From NCBI RefSeq assembly GCF_014230145.1, contig NZ_JACHVC010000006.1, positions 1 through 64,000 on the forward strand: 64,000 nt of DNA, in the 5' to 3' direction. Shown here piece after piece: positions 53,605 through 62,462 of the stretch (within the stretch, counting starts at the first letter, position 1; every line of letters starts with the position of its first letter). This DNA is from Pelagicoccus albus (GTDB lineage Bacteria > Verrucomicrobiota > Verrucomicrobiia > Opitutales > Opitutaceae). The translations under genes and the position numbers were made by a program. Under the pieces are notes generated by a model, which had not been told where the DNA came from, ran no database searches, and worked only from the letters and a program-made list of their open reading frames with translations.

Positions 53605-55458
53605 CTACCGGCTTGGGTCGAGTATCCATTTTTTGAGCACTTCGCTCAAAACGTTTACTCGAAGGGGTTTCGTAATGAAGTCCTGCATGCCGACCGAATG
53701 GCATTGGTGCCTTACCTCCTTAAACGCATTGGCGGTCAAGGCGATGATGGTCACATCCTTATGGGGGCTTTTGCTGGCTCGGATTTTCTGGGTAGCCTCG
53801 AAGCCATCTAGCTCTGGCATTTGAAGATCCATGAGCACTAGATCGTATTCGTTTTCGACTACCTTTTCGTAAGCCTCCAGACCATTGGTGGCCAGTTCGA
53901 CTTCGATATTCATCTGCTTGAGAAACTTGGAACCGAGTTTTCGGTTGATCGCATTGTCGTCAACGAGGAGCACCTTCTTGCTTTCGAAGTCCATATGGAC
54001 TGCCTTGCGCACGCTCTCTGTTTCTTGCTCCGGGCTATTCGATTTCTCGATCTCGACCGGTTTTGTGGATTCCTCGGGAATCATGAGGTCGAGCGTGAAG
54101 GCGAAATTCGTGCCTGCTCCTAGTTTGCTATCGACCTCGATAGTGGCGTTCATCGCGTCGGCAAGAAGTTTACAAATCGCTAAGCCCAGCCCAGTGCCTC
54201 CGTATTCGCGGGTGGTCGAGGAGTCCGCTTGCATAAATGCGGAGAACAGTCGGTCCACCGTGCTTTGAGACATGCCGATTCCTCTGTCCTTAATGCTTAT
54301 GCGGAGCTTCAGTTTGCCTGTGCTCCGCTCTTCAACTGCAAGCGCCATGGTCACGATGCCGTCTCGGCCGAACTTGATGGCGTTGTTCAGTAAATTGAGA
54401 ACAACCTGCCTTATGCGTGCCGGGTCTCCCTCTACCAACTCTGGCAGGTTTGGATCGTAGTCCAGTTCCAGTGAAATGTTGTGCTTGGTGATGGAGCTAT
54501 CCATCAGGTTAACGCATTCGCGAGCGAGATCGCGCAGGGAGAACGGGATTTTCTCGAGTTCAAGTTGCCCGCTCTCGTATTTGGAGTAGTCCAAAATGTC
54601 GTTGATGATGACCATTAAGGCATCGCCGCTGGTCTGTATAATGGAGGCGAATTCCCGATCCTCGCCGGCGAGGTTCTCGCTGTGGTTGAGCATATGCGAA
54701 GCCCCGATAATGCCATTCAATGTAGTGCGTATTTCATGGCTCATGGTAGCGAGAAATCTACCCTTGGCTCGCTCCGCTGCGCGGGCTTCGTCCGCGGCGA
54801 TTTGAAGTTCGGAATTCAGGCGATTGAGCTTCTCGTTCGCTTCGGTGAGCTGCTCGGTGCGGCGTTCGACCTGGGCTTCGAGTTTGTTGAGCAACAGTCG
54901 ATTGGCGCTCTCTGCCTGCCATTTTTCGCTTAAGGCTACTGCTAGCTGATATACCTCTGCCTGATCGAAAGGCTTTTTCAGAATGAGCAAACGATCGGTT
55001 TGACCAACTTTTTCGGTGATGCTTCGCCAGGAGTAGTCGCTGTAGGCGCTGCAAATTACCAATTGGATGTTCGGGTCTTTGGCGGAAATTTCTTCAACGG
55101 TTTTCAGCCCATCCCAGCCGGGAGGCATGCGCATGTCCACAAAGGCCACGGCGTAGGGCGATCCTTCTTCCATAGCCTTGCCAACCATCTCGAAACCATC
55201 TTGACCTTGCAGGGCGTGATCTACTTGGAAGTCGAATCGTGGCTCTTTTGAACTCTCGGCCTCCTTCTCCTCTGCAAAGATCATTCGGTCCAGAGCTTCC
55301 AAGGCTAGTTCGTTTTCGCTAGCCGGAGTTCTTGAAAGGACCTTCTCGAAATCGGTGTGAATTAGCTCGGTATCGTCGATTACCAATATGCGCCGAGGCA
55401 TGTTCTCTGGGCTCGGCTTGTTCATGGTATTTTCGACTCTATTGGATAGCTTTGGCAT
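53605..55458 (-). CDS. REC-histidine kinase-REC hybrid sensor protein
   Basis: 617 residues with no transmembrane segment, so cytoplasmic. The first receiver (about 22-170) has Asp108 and Lys161/162, with an insertion of about 30 residues in the first half. A coiled coil (about 185-230) leads to the dimerisation helix with His241 in [12 protein letters not shown]. Most relatives have HEIRTPLN, so the conserved Pro is Thr here. The ATPase domain (N, G1 and G2 boxes: [25 protein letters not shown]) precedes a second receiver with [13 protein letters not shown]. Such proteins relay phosphate between domains; the output partner is unknown. It converges with lepB. Confidence 0.92.
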   Translation of the reverse strand: MPKLSNRVENTMNKPSPENMPRRILVIDDTELIHTDFEKVLSRTPASENELALEALDRMIFAEEKEAESSKEPRFDFQVDHALQGQDGFEMVGKAMEEGSPYAVAFVDMRMPPGWDGLKTVEEISAKDPNIQLVICSAYSDYSWRSITEKVGQTDRLLILKKPFDQAEVYQLAVALSEKWQAESANRLLLNKLEAQVERRTEQLTEANEKLNRLNSELQIAADEARAAERAKGRFLATMSHEIRTTLNGIIGASHMLNHSENLAGEDREFASIIQTSGDALMVIINDILDYSKYESGQLELEKIPFSLRDLARECVNLMDSSITKHNISLELDYDPNLPELVEGDPARIRQVVLNLLNNAIKFGRDGIVTMALAVEERSTGKLKLRISIKDRGIGMSQSTVDRLFSAFMQADSSTTREYGGTGLGLAICKLLADAMNATIEVDSKLGAGTNFAFTLDLMIPEESTKPVEIEKSNSPEQETESVRKAVHMDFESKKVLLVDDNAINRKLGSKFLKQMNIEVELATNGLEAYEKVVENEYDLVLMDLQMPELDGFEATQKIRASKSPHKDVTIIALTANAFKEVRHQCHSVGMQDFITKPLRVNVLSEVLKKWILDPSR

Positions 55459-55868
55459 AGGTAGCTTGCCTTAGGGTGTGCCCTCGCTGCTTGAACGCAA
55501 TTATCTCTTCGGGTTTAGAGAAACGGTACCAAGGTATCGTAAGTGAGGATTTCGCGAGGTTCTGGACAGGTTTTGAAACATGTTTTACTACGCAAATTTA
55601 CGAGTGTTGCAAATGATTCACACAATGGACTCTTGAGGCTCTCTAATTTTGCTTTGGAGCAGTTCACAAAGGATCTAATTTGATGGCCTATCCCTTTAGA
55701 TCTCAAGGCCTTTTGCCTTGACATCAACCATGAGTGAAAGGGTATTAGCCGAGTTCTGCCAGCGGTTTCTTGAGCTTCGTAACGCCTAGCTGTGTCGAGA
55801 CGAGGGCAGGGCACTTCAACCTCTAACTGCAGTACTGACGCGCATCCGAAGGCCGTCACCCATGTTTC
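55459..55868. other. Long leader region of the cytochrome oxidase operon
   Basis: 410 bp between the hybrid kinase start (leftward) and the dihaem cytochrome c (rightward). An open frame of 114 codons on the minus strand has no recognisable composition or start context and is probably not real. A good sigma-70-like promoter lies at 55718-55747, facing the oxidase operon. I see no tRNA or small RNA. Confidence 0.6.
55718..55747 (+). promoter_or_regulatory. Probable sigma-70-type promoter of the oxidase operon
   Basis: TTGACA at 55718-55723 and GTATTA at 55742-55747 with an 18-base spacer. It would give a 5' leader of roughly 110 bases before the cytochrome c start at 55869. The -35 box is perfect and the -10 moderate. 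Confidence 0.5.
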
Positions 55869-56522
55869 ATGAAATTTGATCTATCGCACCTCCCCAAGTC
55901 AGTTCTCCGTATTGGCCTAGCTGGCGCCATTGCAAGTTTGTTCGTCGCGACCTCGAGCGCTCAGGACGAGCGTGGTAAGCAGTTGTACGCAAATTGCGTC
56001 GCTTGTCATCAGGCGGACGGTTCCGGTATGAAGCTTCTCAACGCGCCAGCGATTTCGGGTCTGTCGGAGAAGTACATCGCGGCTCAGATAAACAAGTTTA
56101 AGGCGGGACATCGCGGCGGCGATCCAGCCGACGCAACCGGTATGCAGATGCGTCCTATGTCGATGCTCCTCACCTCTGAAGAAGACATCGCAGCGGTCGC
56201 AAAGTATGTTGCTTCCCTCCCTAGCAAACCCGTTGAAGCCACACTAACGGGTGGCAACGCCGAAACGGGTAAAGCTTTGTACGCCACTTGCCAAGCATGT
56301 CACGGTGTCGATGGAGCGGGTAACGATTTGCTGAACGCACCTTCTTTGCTGAACCAGTACGACTGGTACCTCGAAGCGCAGATCCACAAGTTTAAGGATG
56401 GCGTTCGCGGAGGTAATCCCGAAGACATCACTGGTTCGCAAATGCGACCAATGGCGATGGTTTTGGCCAACGACCAAGCGATCAAAGATGTTATTGCCTA
56501 CATCGAAACGCTTGGGAAGTAA
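55869..56522 (+). CDS. Periplasmic dihaem cytochrome c (c4-like)
   Basis: 217 residues with a signal peptide (about 1-31). Two c-type haem motifs are present: CVACH at 43-47 and CQACH at 141-145, each followed by a Met-containing segment (MQMRPMS and SQMRPMAM) that can give the axial ligand. The two halves are clearly duplicated. It probably passes electrons to the oxidase encoded next. It leads the operon, followed after 58 bp by a small membrane protein. Confidence 0.92.
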   Translation: MKFDLSHLPKSVLRIGLAGAIASLFVATSSAQDERGKQLYANCVACHQADGSGMKLLNAPAISGLSEKYIAAQINKFKAGHRGGDPADATGMQMRPMSMLLTSEEDIAAVAKYVASLPSKPVEATLTGGNAETGKALYATCQACHGVDGAGNDLLNAPSLLNQYDWYLEAQIHKFKDGVRGGNPEDITGSQMRPMAMVLANDQAIKDVIAYIETLGK

Positions 56523-56580
56523 GCCAAATCCAACGCCTGCCTAATTCAACAACAGCTTACTTTTCCACAGACCTGACAGA

Positions 56581-56721
56581 ATGAGCGAAGAGATAATCCC
56601 TCCGGATCCAGAACAAGAGCAGTATGCGTACGCTTTGACGCGTAGGCTCTTCAAGTATACCCTAGTGGGAACAATTTTGTTCTCCGCTACCATTATTTCG
56701 TTCTGGTACTTCTTTGTGTAG
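56581..56721 (+). CDS. 46-residue membrane protein in the oxidase operon
   Basis: ATG at 56581, TAG at 56719-56721. The product begins MSEEIIPPDPEQEQYAYALT and continues into one hydrophobic segment (YTLVGTILFSATIISFWYFFV) at the C-terminus. It lies between the dihaem cytochrome and subunit II on the same strand. It fits the class of small single-helix proteins associated with oxidase complexes, but no family is identified. The coding call rests on its position, its composition and its clean start and stop. Confidence 0.62.
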   Translation: MSEEIIPPDPEQEQYAYALTRRLFKYTLVGTILFSATIISFWYFFV

Positions 56722-56765
56722 GCGCCTGACAGCTTAAGCCTACTTTCTCAAAACCTAATCCATCC

Positions 56766-57500
56766 ATGCTAGAGTATTTTCTTCCTAGAGCGTCATCGTT
56801 CGCCGGAAGCATCGACCAGCTATTTGATATCATCACGTATCTGGTCATGTTTTGGTTTACGCTGACACTTGCCTTCTTCCTGTACGTGGTTTTCCGCTTC
56901 CGACACAAGCCGGGGCAAAAAGCGCAATACATCACGGGCGAGACGCATCGCCAAAAAATGGCGGTCGAAGTGCCTCACTACCTTATCCTTTTGTGTGACC
57001 TCGTCATTTTAGGTTACACCTTCGTCGTTTGGCATGAGGTGAAGATTGATATGCCCGAGCCGGACGCTGAAGTCAGAGTGGTGTCACAGCAATGGGCTTG
57101 GACTTTCTATCATGCAGGGATGGATGGAGAGCTCGGTACCGAGGATGATATCGCCACGATCAATGAGTTACACCTCAAGAAGGACGCCCAGTACACTTAC
57201 CACCTGGAATCGCTCGATGTGATGCATAGCTTTTCGATTCCGGTGTTCCGTCTCAAGCAGGATGCGGTACCGGGTCGAATCATCCGCGGCCACTTCCAGC
57301 CGATTCTCGAAGGAGAGTGGGATATCCAGTGTGCTGAAATGTGCGGATATGGCCATGGGTTCATGCCTGCGCGTGTCATCATTTCTTCGGCTGAGGAATA
57401 CGATGCTTGGGTAGCCGAAAACACTCCCGACCATTTGAAGCCCGACACTGCTTACGCTCAAAACGAATCCGAAAAGAAGGAGGCCTCCAACAATGGCTAA
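56766..57500 (+). CDS. coxB: Cytochrome c oxidase subunit II
   Basis: 244 residues with two membrane helices (about 20-43 and 70-90) and a periplasmic cupredoxin domain. All CuA ligands are visible: His154 in VMHSF, Cys189, Glu191 and Cys193 in QCAEMC, His197 and Met200 in GHGFM. It receives electrons from cytochrome c and passes them to haem a. It has no C-terminal haem domain, so the dihaem cytochrome upstream probably fills that role. The stop overlaps the coxA start by 8 bases. Confidence 0.95.
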   Translation: MLEYFLPRASSFAGSIDQLFDIITYLVMFWFTLTLAFFLYVVFRFRHKPGQKAQYITGETHRQKMAVEVPHYLILLCDLVILGYTFVVWHEVKIDMPEPDAEVRVVSQQWAWTFYHAGMDGELGTEDDIATINELHLKKDAQYTYHLESLDVMHSFSIPVFRLKQDAVPGRIIRGHFQPILEGEWDIQCAEMCGYGHGFMPARVIISSAEEYDAWVAENTPDHLKPDTAYAQNESEKKEASNNG

Positions 57501-59208
57501 TACCGCATCCGCAACGGCTTCCGTGGGCCACGATGAAGAACACGGGCATTCTGAATCATTCTGGAGCAAGTACTGCTTCTCCACCGACCATAAGATCATT
57601 GGCTTCCAGTACTTGTTTACTGGTATGGCTATGGGAGTCATCGGAGGCTTTTTCTCCTACGTATTCCGCATGCACCTCGCATTCCCGGGATCCTCAGTTC
57701 CATTTTTTGGAGTCGTTTCTCCTGCGGCTTACAACTCCTTGGTTACAAATCACGGAACGATCATGATCTTCTGGGTAGCGATGCCTGTATTGGTCGCTGC
57801 CCTTGGCAACTTTCTCATCCCGCTGATGATCGGTTGCGACGATATGGTCTTTCCGAAAATCAATCGATTATCCTACCAGGTTTTCCTAATCAGTGCGATC
57901 GTTCTCATTTGCTCATTTTTCGTGCCGCAAGGTGGTTTCGGAGGGGCATGGACCTCGTATCCGCCACTCTCATCAAACCCTCAGTACAACGGTACTCCGT
58001 TCGGAGCTCCAATGTGGCTAATTGCGGTGACCTTGGAGATTATCGCGTTCCTCCTCGGAGGTATTAATTTTATCACTACGCTGATGAATGCGAGAGCCAA
58101 GGGGATGCGTCTCTATGACATCCCTATGGTGGTTTGGATGATTGTCATCGCCTCGATTCTTTTCATGGCGTCGGTTGGACCGCTCGTAGCAGGCTCGGTG
58201 ATGTTGCTTTTCGACCAGACTTTGGGGACTACCTTTTTTGATCCGGCAGCGGGAGGCGACCCAGTTCTCTGGCAGCACTTGTTCTGGTTCTTCGGACACC
58301 CGGAAGTTTACGTTGTTCTTCTTCCGGCCATGGGGGTTGTTGCTGAGATTATCTGTACCTTCTCTCGCAAGAAGCTCTTCGGTTATAAGATGATTCTCTA
58401 CAGCTCTATCGGATTGGGCATCTTGAGTTTCTTCGTTTGGGCTCACCACCAATTCATTTCTGGCGTGGACCCAAGAGCCACTTATCTCTTTACCACCACC
58501 ACGCTCCTGATTTCCATCCCGGTAGCGATCATGCTTTTTGCCTTCATTGGCACACTGTGGGGTGGTTCGATCCGCTTCACGACGCCCATGCTGTTCGCTC
58601 TCGCGTTCATCGCCGAATTCTTGATCGGCGGCGTGACAGGTATTTGGCTCGGCTCAAGTGGTACTGACATCTACTTGCACGATACTTATTTCGTACTGGC
58701 TCACTTCCACTACACCTTCGTACCGATCGCGATCATCGGAACCTTTGCGGCGATCTATTACTGGTTTCCGAAGATGTTTGGAAAGATGCTCAGCGAACGT
58801 TGGGGCAAGATCCATTTCTGGGGTACTGTAATCCCGTTTAATGGCATCTTCCTTCCATTGTTCATTTTGGGAGCAGCCGGCCAGCACCGCCGTATTGCTG
58901 GATATACAGCGTATCCAGACCTCTACACCGAGAACTTCCAGGACTTGCGCGTTTTTGCCACCAGTTCTCTGATTGTCCTGATTCTCTTCCAGATTCCGTT
59001 CTTCGTGAATTTCATCGTTAGCCTCAAGCGCGGTAAAAAAGCCGGAAACAATCCTTGGAAGGCGAACACCTTGGAGTGGGTGGCAACTTCACCAGCTCCG
59101 CACGGAAACTTTGGCGGCAACCTTCCTGAGGTTTATCGCGGACCCTACGAGTACTCTGTCGAAGGCAGGGAAGAGGATTACTGGCCTCAAAACGAACCTT
59201 CTAAGTAA
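57493..59208 (+). CDS. coxA: Cytochrome c oxidase subunit I with a substituted K-channel
   Basis: 571 residues, 12 membrane helices. All metal ligands are present: haem a His87 (TNHGTIM) and His406, haem a3 His404 (AHFHY), CuB His269 in GHPEVY, and His318-319 in WAHHQF, with the cross-linking Tyr273. D-channel residues Asp117 and Glu271 are kept. The K-channel Lys of canonical A-type enzymes (in PTGIK) is Met347 here (IPVAIM), the nearby Ser is Ala284 and the Thr is Val344. So the enzyme should reduce O2 but lacks the usual proton path for the reductive phase, or uses another. Second gene of the overlapping coxB-coxA pair. Confidence 0.95.
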   Translation: MANTASATASVGHDEEHGHSESFWSKYCFSTDHKIIGFQYLFTGMAMGVIGGFFSYVFRMHLAFPGSSVPFFGVVSPAAYNSLVTNHGTIMIFWVAMPVLVAALGNFLIPLMIGCDDMVFPKINRLSYQVFLISAIVLICSFFVPQGGFGGAWTSYPPLSSNPQYNGTPFGAPMWLIAVTLEIIAFLLGGINFITTLMNARAKGMRLYDIPMVVWMIVIASILFMASVGPLVAGSVMLLFDQTLGTTFFDPAAGGDPVLWQHLFWFFGHPEVYVVLLPAMGVVAEIICTFSRKKLFGYKMILYSSIGLGILSFFVWAHHQFISGVDPRATYLFTTTTLLISIPVAIMLFAFIGTLWGGSIRFTTPMLFALAFIAEFLIGGVTGIWLGSSGTDIYLHDTYFVLAHFHYTFVPIAIIGTFAAIYYWFPKMFGKMLSERWGKIHFWGTVIPFNGIFLPLFILGAAGQHRRIAGYTAYPDLYTENFQDLRVFATSSLIVLILFQIPFFVNFIVSLKRGKKAGNNPWKANTLEWVATSPAPHGNFGGNLPEVYRGPYEYSVEGREEDYWPQNEPSK

Positions 59209-59232
59209 GAACCAAATTTTACACTAAGCACA

Positions 59233-59811
59233 ATGGGTCACAAAATTGTCGCAACAGGCAGAAGCGCAACAGGTATCCCCACAGGACGTCTTGCCGTCTG
59301 GTGGATCATCGCTTCCGAAATCGTTATCTTTGGCGGTCTCATCGCTGCCTACCTCATCAACCGCTTCCTACACGGGTCGTGGGCGCAGTCCGCTGCTCAC
59401 ACCAACACCTTCATTGGGGGCGCAAACACGTTCTGGCTGCTGACGTCGAGTTACTTCGTCGTTTTGGCTCACGCTGCTTCCGAGAGGCGTGATGCCAAAG
59501 AGACTCGTAAATACATCTGGCTGACGATTGCCTTGGGTGGATGTTTCATGGCATTCAAATCTTACGAGTACGCCACTGAGATCTCACACGGATACACGAT
59601 CCTAACCAGCAACTTTTGGAGTTTCTACTACACAGCCACGGCGCTTCATGGATTTCACGTCGTTTGCGGTATGGTCATCATGGCCATTATCGCCGAGAAA
59701 GATATCAAGAATGAACAGAATTGGCACCGCGTGGAAAACATCGGCCTTTACTGGCACTTTGTGGATATCGTTTGGATCTTCCTGTTCCCGCTTCTCTACA
59801 TCGCGAAGTAA
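59233..59811 (+). CDS. ctaE: Cytochrome c oxidase subunit III
   Basis: 192 residues with about five membrane helices and the subunit III pattern (VWWIIASEIVIFGGLIAAYL, TALHGFHVVCGM, YWHFVDIVWIFLFPLLYI). This subunit stabilises proton uptake through the D-channel. It follows coxA after 24 bp and precedes the small subunit IV gene. A second, more distant subunit III homologue lies two genes downstream. Confidence 0.88.
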   Translation: MGHKIVATGRSATGIPTGRLAVWWIIASEIVIFGGLIAAYLINRFLHGSWAQSAAHTNTFIGGANTFWLLTSSYFVVLAHAASERRDAKETRKYIWLTIALGGCFMAFKSYEYATEISHGYTILTSNFWSFYYTATALHGFHVVCGMVIMAIIAEKDIKNEQNWHRVENIGLYWHFVDIVWIFLFPLLYIAK

Positions 59812-59843
59812 TTCGGAAAGCCTCAACCTAGGAAATATTTATT

Positions 59844-60269
59844 ATGTCAGCACATAATCATCCAAGTTACTTTAAGATCTACATCATGCTGCTAGTGCTC
59901 TTCGTGATTTCTGTCGCGGGACCGGAGGTAGCTGAATTGATGGGGCTTGAAGGCGTTACGCGACTGATTGTTATCCTCGTAACTGCATTCGGTATTGCTC
60001 TCGTTAAAGCTTATTACGTTCTCGCTTACTTCATGCACCTGAAGTTCGAGAAGATCTATGCTCCCTACATTTTGCTATCAATGGTGGCGCTTCTGTTTGT
60101 CTTCTTCTTTGGCTCTGCCACGGACTCTATGATGTCCGAAGGGCACAATTGGGAGAAGACCTACGTCGAGCCAGAAGTGGCTGCGGGTGAAGGCGGCCAT
60201 GGTGAGCACGATTCCGAAGGCCACTCCGAAGAGAGCCACGAAGAACACGCGGATTCTCCAGAACACTAG
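59844..60269 (+). CDS. Cytochrome c oxidase subunit IV family protein with a His-rich tail
   Basis: 141 residues with three membrane helices (about 10-32, 38-60, 68-90) of the prokaryotic subunit IV style, including VKAYYVLAYFMHLKFE. The C-terminal 40 residues are rich in His, Glu and Gly (GGHGEHDSEGHSEESHEEH), which could bind metal. It lies between the two subunit III genes. Family assignment is by topology and position more than by catalytic motifs. Confidence 0.8.
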   Translation: MSAHNHPSYFKIYIMLLVLFVISVAGPEVAELMGLEGVTRLIVILVTAFGIALVKAYYVLAYFMHLKFEKIYAPYILLSMVALLFVFFFGSATDSMMSEGHNWEKTYVEPEVAAGEGGHGEHDSEGHSEESHEEHADSPEH

Positions 60270-60301
60270 TTTCGATTCCACTAACCAAGAAGCTCTGAAT
60301 C

Positions 60302-60895
60302 ATGAGATACGCAGCAGGATTACCTGACGAAGGAGGGGCAGTACGAGCTCCTGCCATCCCTAATAGCGTGCTAGGCGTCATTGTCTTCATCATGGCGGAG
60401 ATGATGTTTTTCCTAGGATTGATTAGCGCTTTCATGATCTCCAAGGCGAATGCGATCGAGTGGCCTCCTATCGATCAACCTCGCTTGCCGATTGGAGCGA
60501 CTGCCTTCAATTCCTTAGTATTGTTGGCCAGTGGCGTTACCATGTATCTCGCTGGTCGGGCCTTCAGCAGGGAGGGCTTTGGAGACAAGAGCAGAAGCCT
60601 GTTTTTGCTCACCGTAGGACTAGGGACGTTTTTTGTACTTTTCCAAGGCTTCGAGTGGATACGAATTCTTGGCCAGGGACTGACAGTGCAGTCAGGAAAC
60701 TACGGAGCCTTTTTCTATCTCATCATAGGGGCTCACGCAGCGCACGCGGTGGGAGCGATTATTGCTCAAATTCGATTATTCCTGAAATTTAGAAAAGGGA
60801 CTCTTCGCCTCGAAAGCTTCCGTGCTGGGCAGACCTTCTGGTACTTCGTTGTCGGTGTATGGCCGGTGCTCTATTATCTCGTTTACCTTGATTAA
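60302..60895 (+). CDS. Second subunit III-like oxidase protein
   Basis: 197 residues, about five helices, with the family pattern IVFIMAEMMFFLGLISAFMI, GFEWIRIL and IGAHAAHAVGAIIAQ, and an ending VVGVWPVLYYLVYLD. It is a distinct paralogue of the subunit III encoded upstream, with an unusual N-terminus (about 1-20 polar). Two such genes in one operon suggest that both join the complex, or that one replaces the other under different conditions. Its stop is followed one base later by the start of the small CxxC gene. Confidence 0.85.
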   Translation: MRYAAGLPDEGGAVRAPAIPNSVLGVIVFIMAEMMFFLGLISAFMISKANAIEWPPIDQPRLPIGATAFNSLVLLASGVTMYLAGRAFSREGFGDKSRSLFLLTVGLGTFFVLFQGFEWIRILGQGLTVQSGNYGAFFYLIIGAHAAHAVGAIIAQIRLFLKFRKGTLRLESFRAGQTFWYFVVGVWPVLYYLVYLD

Positions 60896-60896
60896 T

Positions 60897-61112
60897 ATGA
60901 AAACGAATTCGTTCACACGCCTTCTTCAGAAGTTCGTATTTTCTGCGACCTTGTTCTCGCTGTGGACTGCTACAGCTCAAGCTTGCTCGGTTTGCGTTGT
61001 GAGCAACGATGAGTCGCGAGCAGCCTACTACGCGACTACTGCTTTTTTGAGTTTCTTGCCTCTCATGATGATAGGCGGTGTGGTTTACTACATCTTCAAA
61101 AAGTATCGCTAG
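60897..61112 (+). CDS. 71-residue exported CxxC membrane protein
   Basis: ATG at 60897, one base after the previous stop, so it is tightly coupled. A signal peptide (about 1-29) is followed by ACSVCVVSNDE, with a CxxC pair at the predicted mature N-terminus, then a hydrophobic segment (AFLSFLPLMMIGGVVYYIF) and a basic end. Short proteins with an A-C-x-V-C start occur near oxidase genes in several phyla and could handle copper, but this is inference. Confidence 0.7.
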   Translation: MKTNSFTRLLQKFVFSATLFSLWTATAQACSVCVVSNDESRAAYYATTAFLSFLPLMMIGGVVYYIFKKYR

Positions 61113-61211
61113 GGACTTCGTTCCGCTTTGGGTGGGTACAGCGAACGGGTTCAATTTCTTTTTTGCCGTGTTGTAACAAAAGACCAAACTGTCTTTTGTT
61201 CGGCCCCAGTT

Positions 61212-62375
61212 ATGGGGATTAGGCAAACTAAGGCGTCAACTGGCTTCAGGCTGTTTGAAAGAAATCGGAAGGCTCTCGTTCTCGGGGTGGTTTCGTTAAT
61301 GGGCCACTTCGGCGGTTCGATCGCCTCGTCGCAGGAGGTGAACTCGGGAGCTAGCGATTTTTTCAGCGAAAACCTTTCACTCAGCGGTAGGTTTCATCCG
61401 CAGTTCGACCATCTCGATTCGAATCTAACGGTTGATGGGGAAGAATCTGAGCTTTCGGCGGACAGGCTGTTTTTTCGCCGTTTCATGGCTGGAGTTAAGC
61501 TCGATCTGAATAAGCAGTTGAGAATCAACTATCTCGCCGATGTTTCCGATAGGGTGGTGAAAAACCAAGTTGCTCGCTTAGAGATTCAGTTAGGCAAGCG
61601 TGATAAACTCTTCGTTGGTTATCAGAAGTCTCCATTTGGATACGAAGATACGACCTCCAGCGCTAACGTTAAGCCCATCGAGCGATCGGCAAATACACGT
61701 TTTTGGAATGAAGTGGTTGGGATCGGCAGTTACCACGCGGGAGTCTACCAGTATCACGATTTTGGGGATGGCTGGAACTCGGTGTTTGGCGTGACGCACA
61801 ATGTCAAAGCGGACTCGGACTGGCCCGACCTATTTGGCGGGGATTTTGCCTCCTACCTGAGACTTTCGAAAAAGGGGACCTTCTCACCCGAAGTTGAACA
61901 CGAGACCGGCGTAGATCTCGCTTACAAGCCGTTAGAGGGAGCGGGTGACATCTTTGCGGCCTCCGTATTCAGCAATCTATCGTTTTCCGAAATCGAAGTG
62001 AAATTCGAGGCAACTGCAGGTGAGATCGATCAGGGGCAGGGCGAAACCAATTCAGCCATCGGGTGGCATCTACAAGGTTCCCGAATGTTTGGAGATACGG
62101 TCGAGTTGCTCGTTCGGTATTCGCAAGTGGATACCGATGGCTACAAGCTCAAATTGTCCTCAGCTATTCGGAAGGCACCGTCATCTGGATACACTTATGA
62201 AAACGTCGATTCTCTCTACTTAGGATCAAATTTCTATCTCAAGGGTAACAATTTAAAGCTTTCTCTTGGATATGAGTGGGGTGAGGGAAGCAATGCTTTG
62301 AGCGGACCAGGACCTTTGAATGCGGTCGAAGAGATCGTATCCGGTTTTCGGGCTCGGACTCAGATAAAATTCTAG
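61212..62375 (+). CDS. Outer-membrane porin (OprO/OprP-like)
   Basis: 387 residues from the ATG at 61212, where the signal peptide begins (KALVLGVVSLMGHFGGSIAS); a frame start 28 codons earlier is less likely. The mature protein is beta-rich with repeated amphipathic strands and ends in a C-terminal Phe. The start SENLSLSGRFHPQFDHLDSN and RLFFRRFMAGVKLDLNKQLR match phosphate-selective porin O/P proteins. The substrate may be phosphate or another anion; unproven. It lies 99 bp after the small CxxC gene on the same strand, so it may be a separate unit. Confidence 0.85.
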   Translation: MGIRQTKASTGFRLFERNRKALVLGVVSLMGHFGGSIASSQEVNSGASDFFSENLSLSGRFHPQFDHLDSNLTVDGEESELSADRLFFRRFMAGVKLDLNKQLRINYLADVSDRVVKNQVARLEIQLGKRDKLFVGYQKSPFGYEDTTSSANVKPIERSANTRFWNEVVGIGSYHAGVYQYHDFGDGWNSVFGVTHNVKADSDWPDLFGGDFASYLRLSKKGTFSPEVEHETGVDLAYKPLEGAGDIFAASVFSNLSFSEIEVKFEATAGEIDQGQGETNSAIGWHLQGSRMFGDTVELLVRYSQVDTDGYKLKLSSAIRKAPSSGYTYENVDSLYLGSNFYLKGNNLKLSLGYEWGEGSNALSGPGPLNAVEEIVSGFRARTQIKF

Positions 62376-62405
62376 AATAGCAAAAGCTCGTCCTTCGAAT
62401 GAATG

Positions 62406-62438
62406 AAAAAGCCATGGATACTTACTATCCATGGCTTT
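62406..62438. terminator. Strong hairpin between porin and secretion genes, bidirectional terminator
   Basis: AAAGCCATGGATA at 62408-62420 pairs perfectly with TATCCATGGCTTT at 62426-62438 around a 5-base loop. On the minus strand a run of five T residues follows, suiting the secretion operon; on the plus strand the tail is three T residues. Confidence 0.85.
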
Positions 62439-62462
62439 CAAAATTCGTGTATCGGAGATGAA

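Noticed and set aside
55515-55859. 114-codon open frame on the minus strand in the oxidase leader
   Set aside because: No recognisable domain, odd composition and no start context; the region contains a good opposing promoter.
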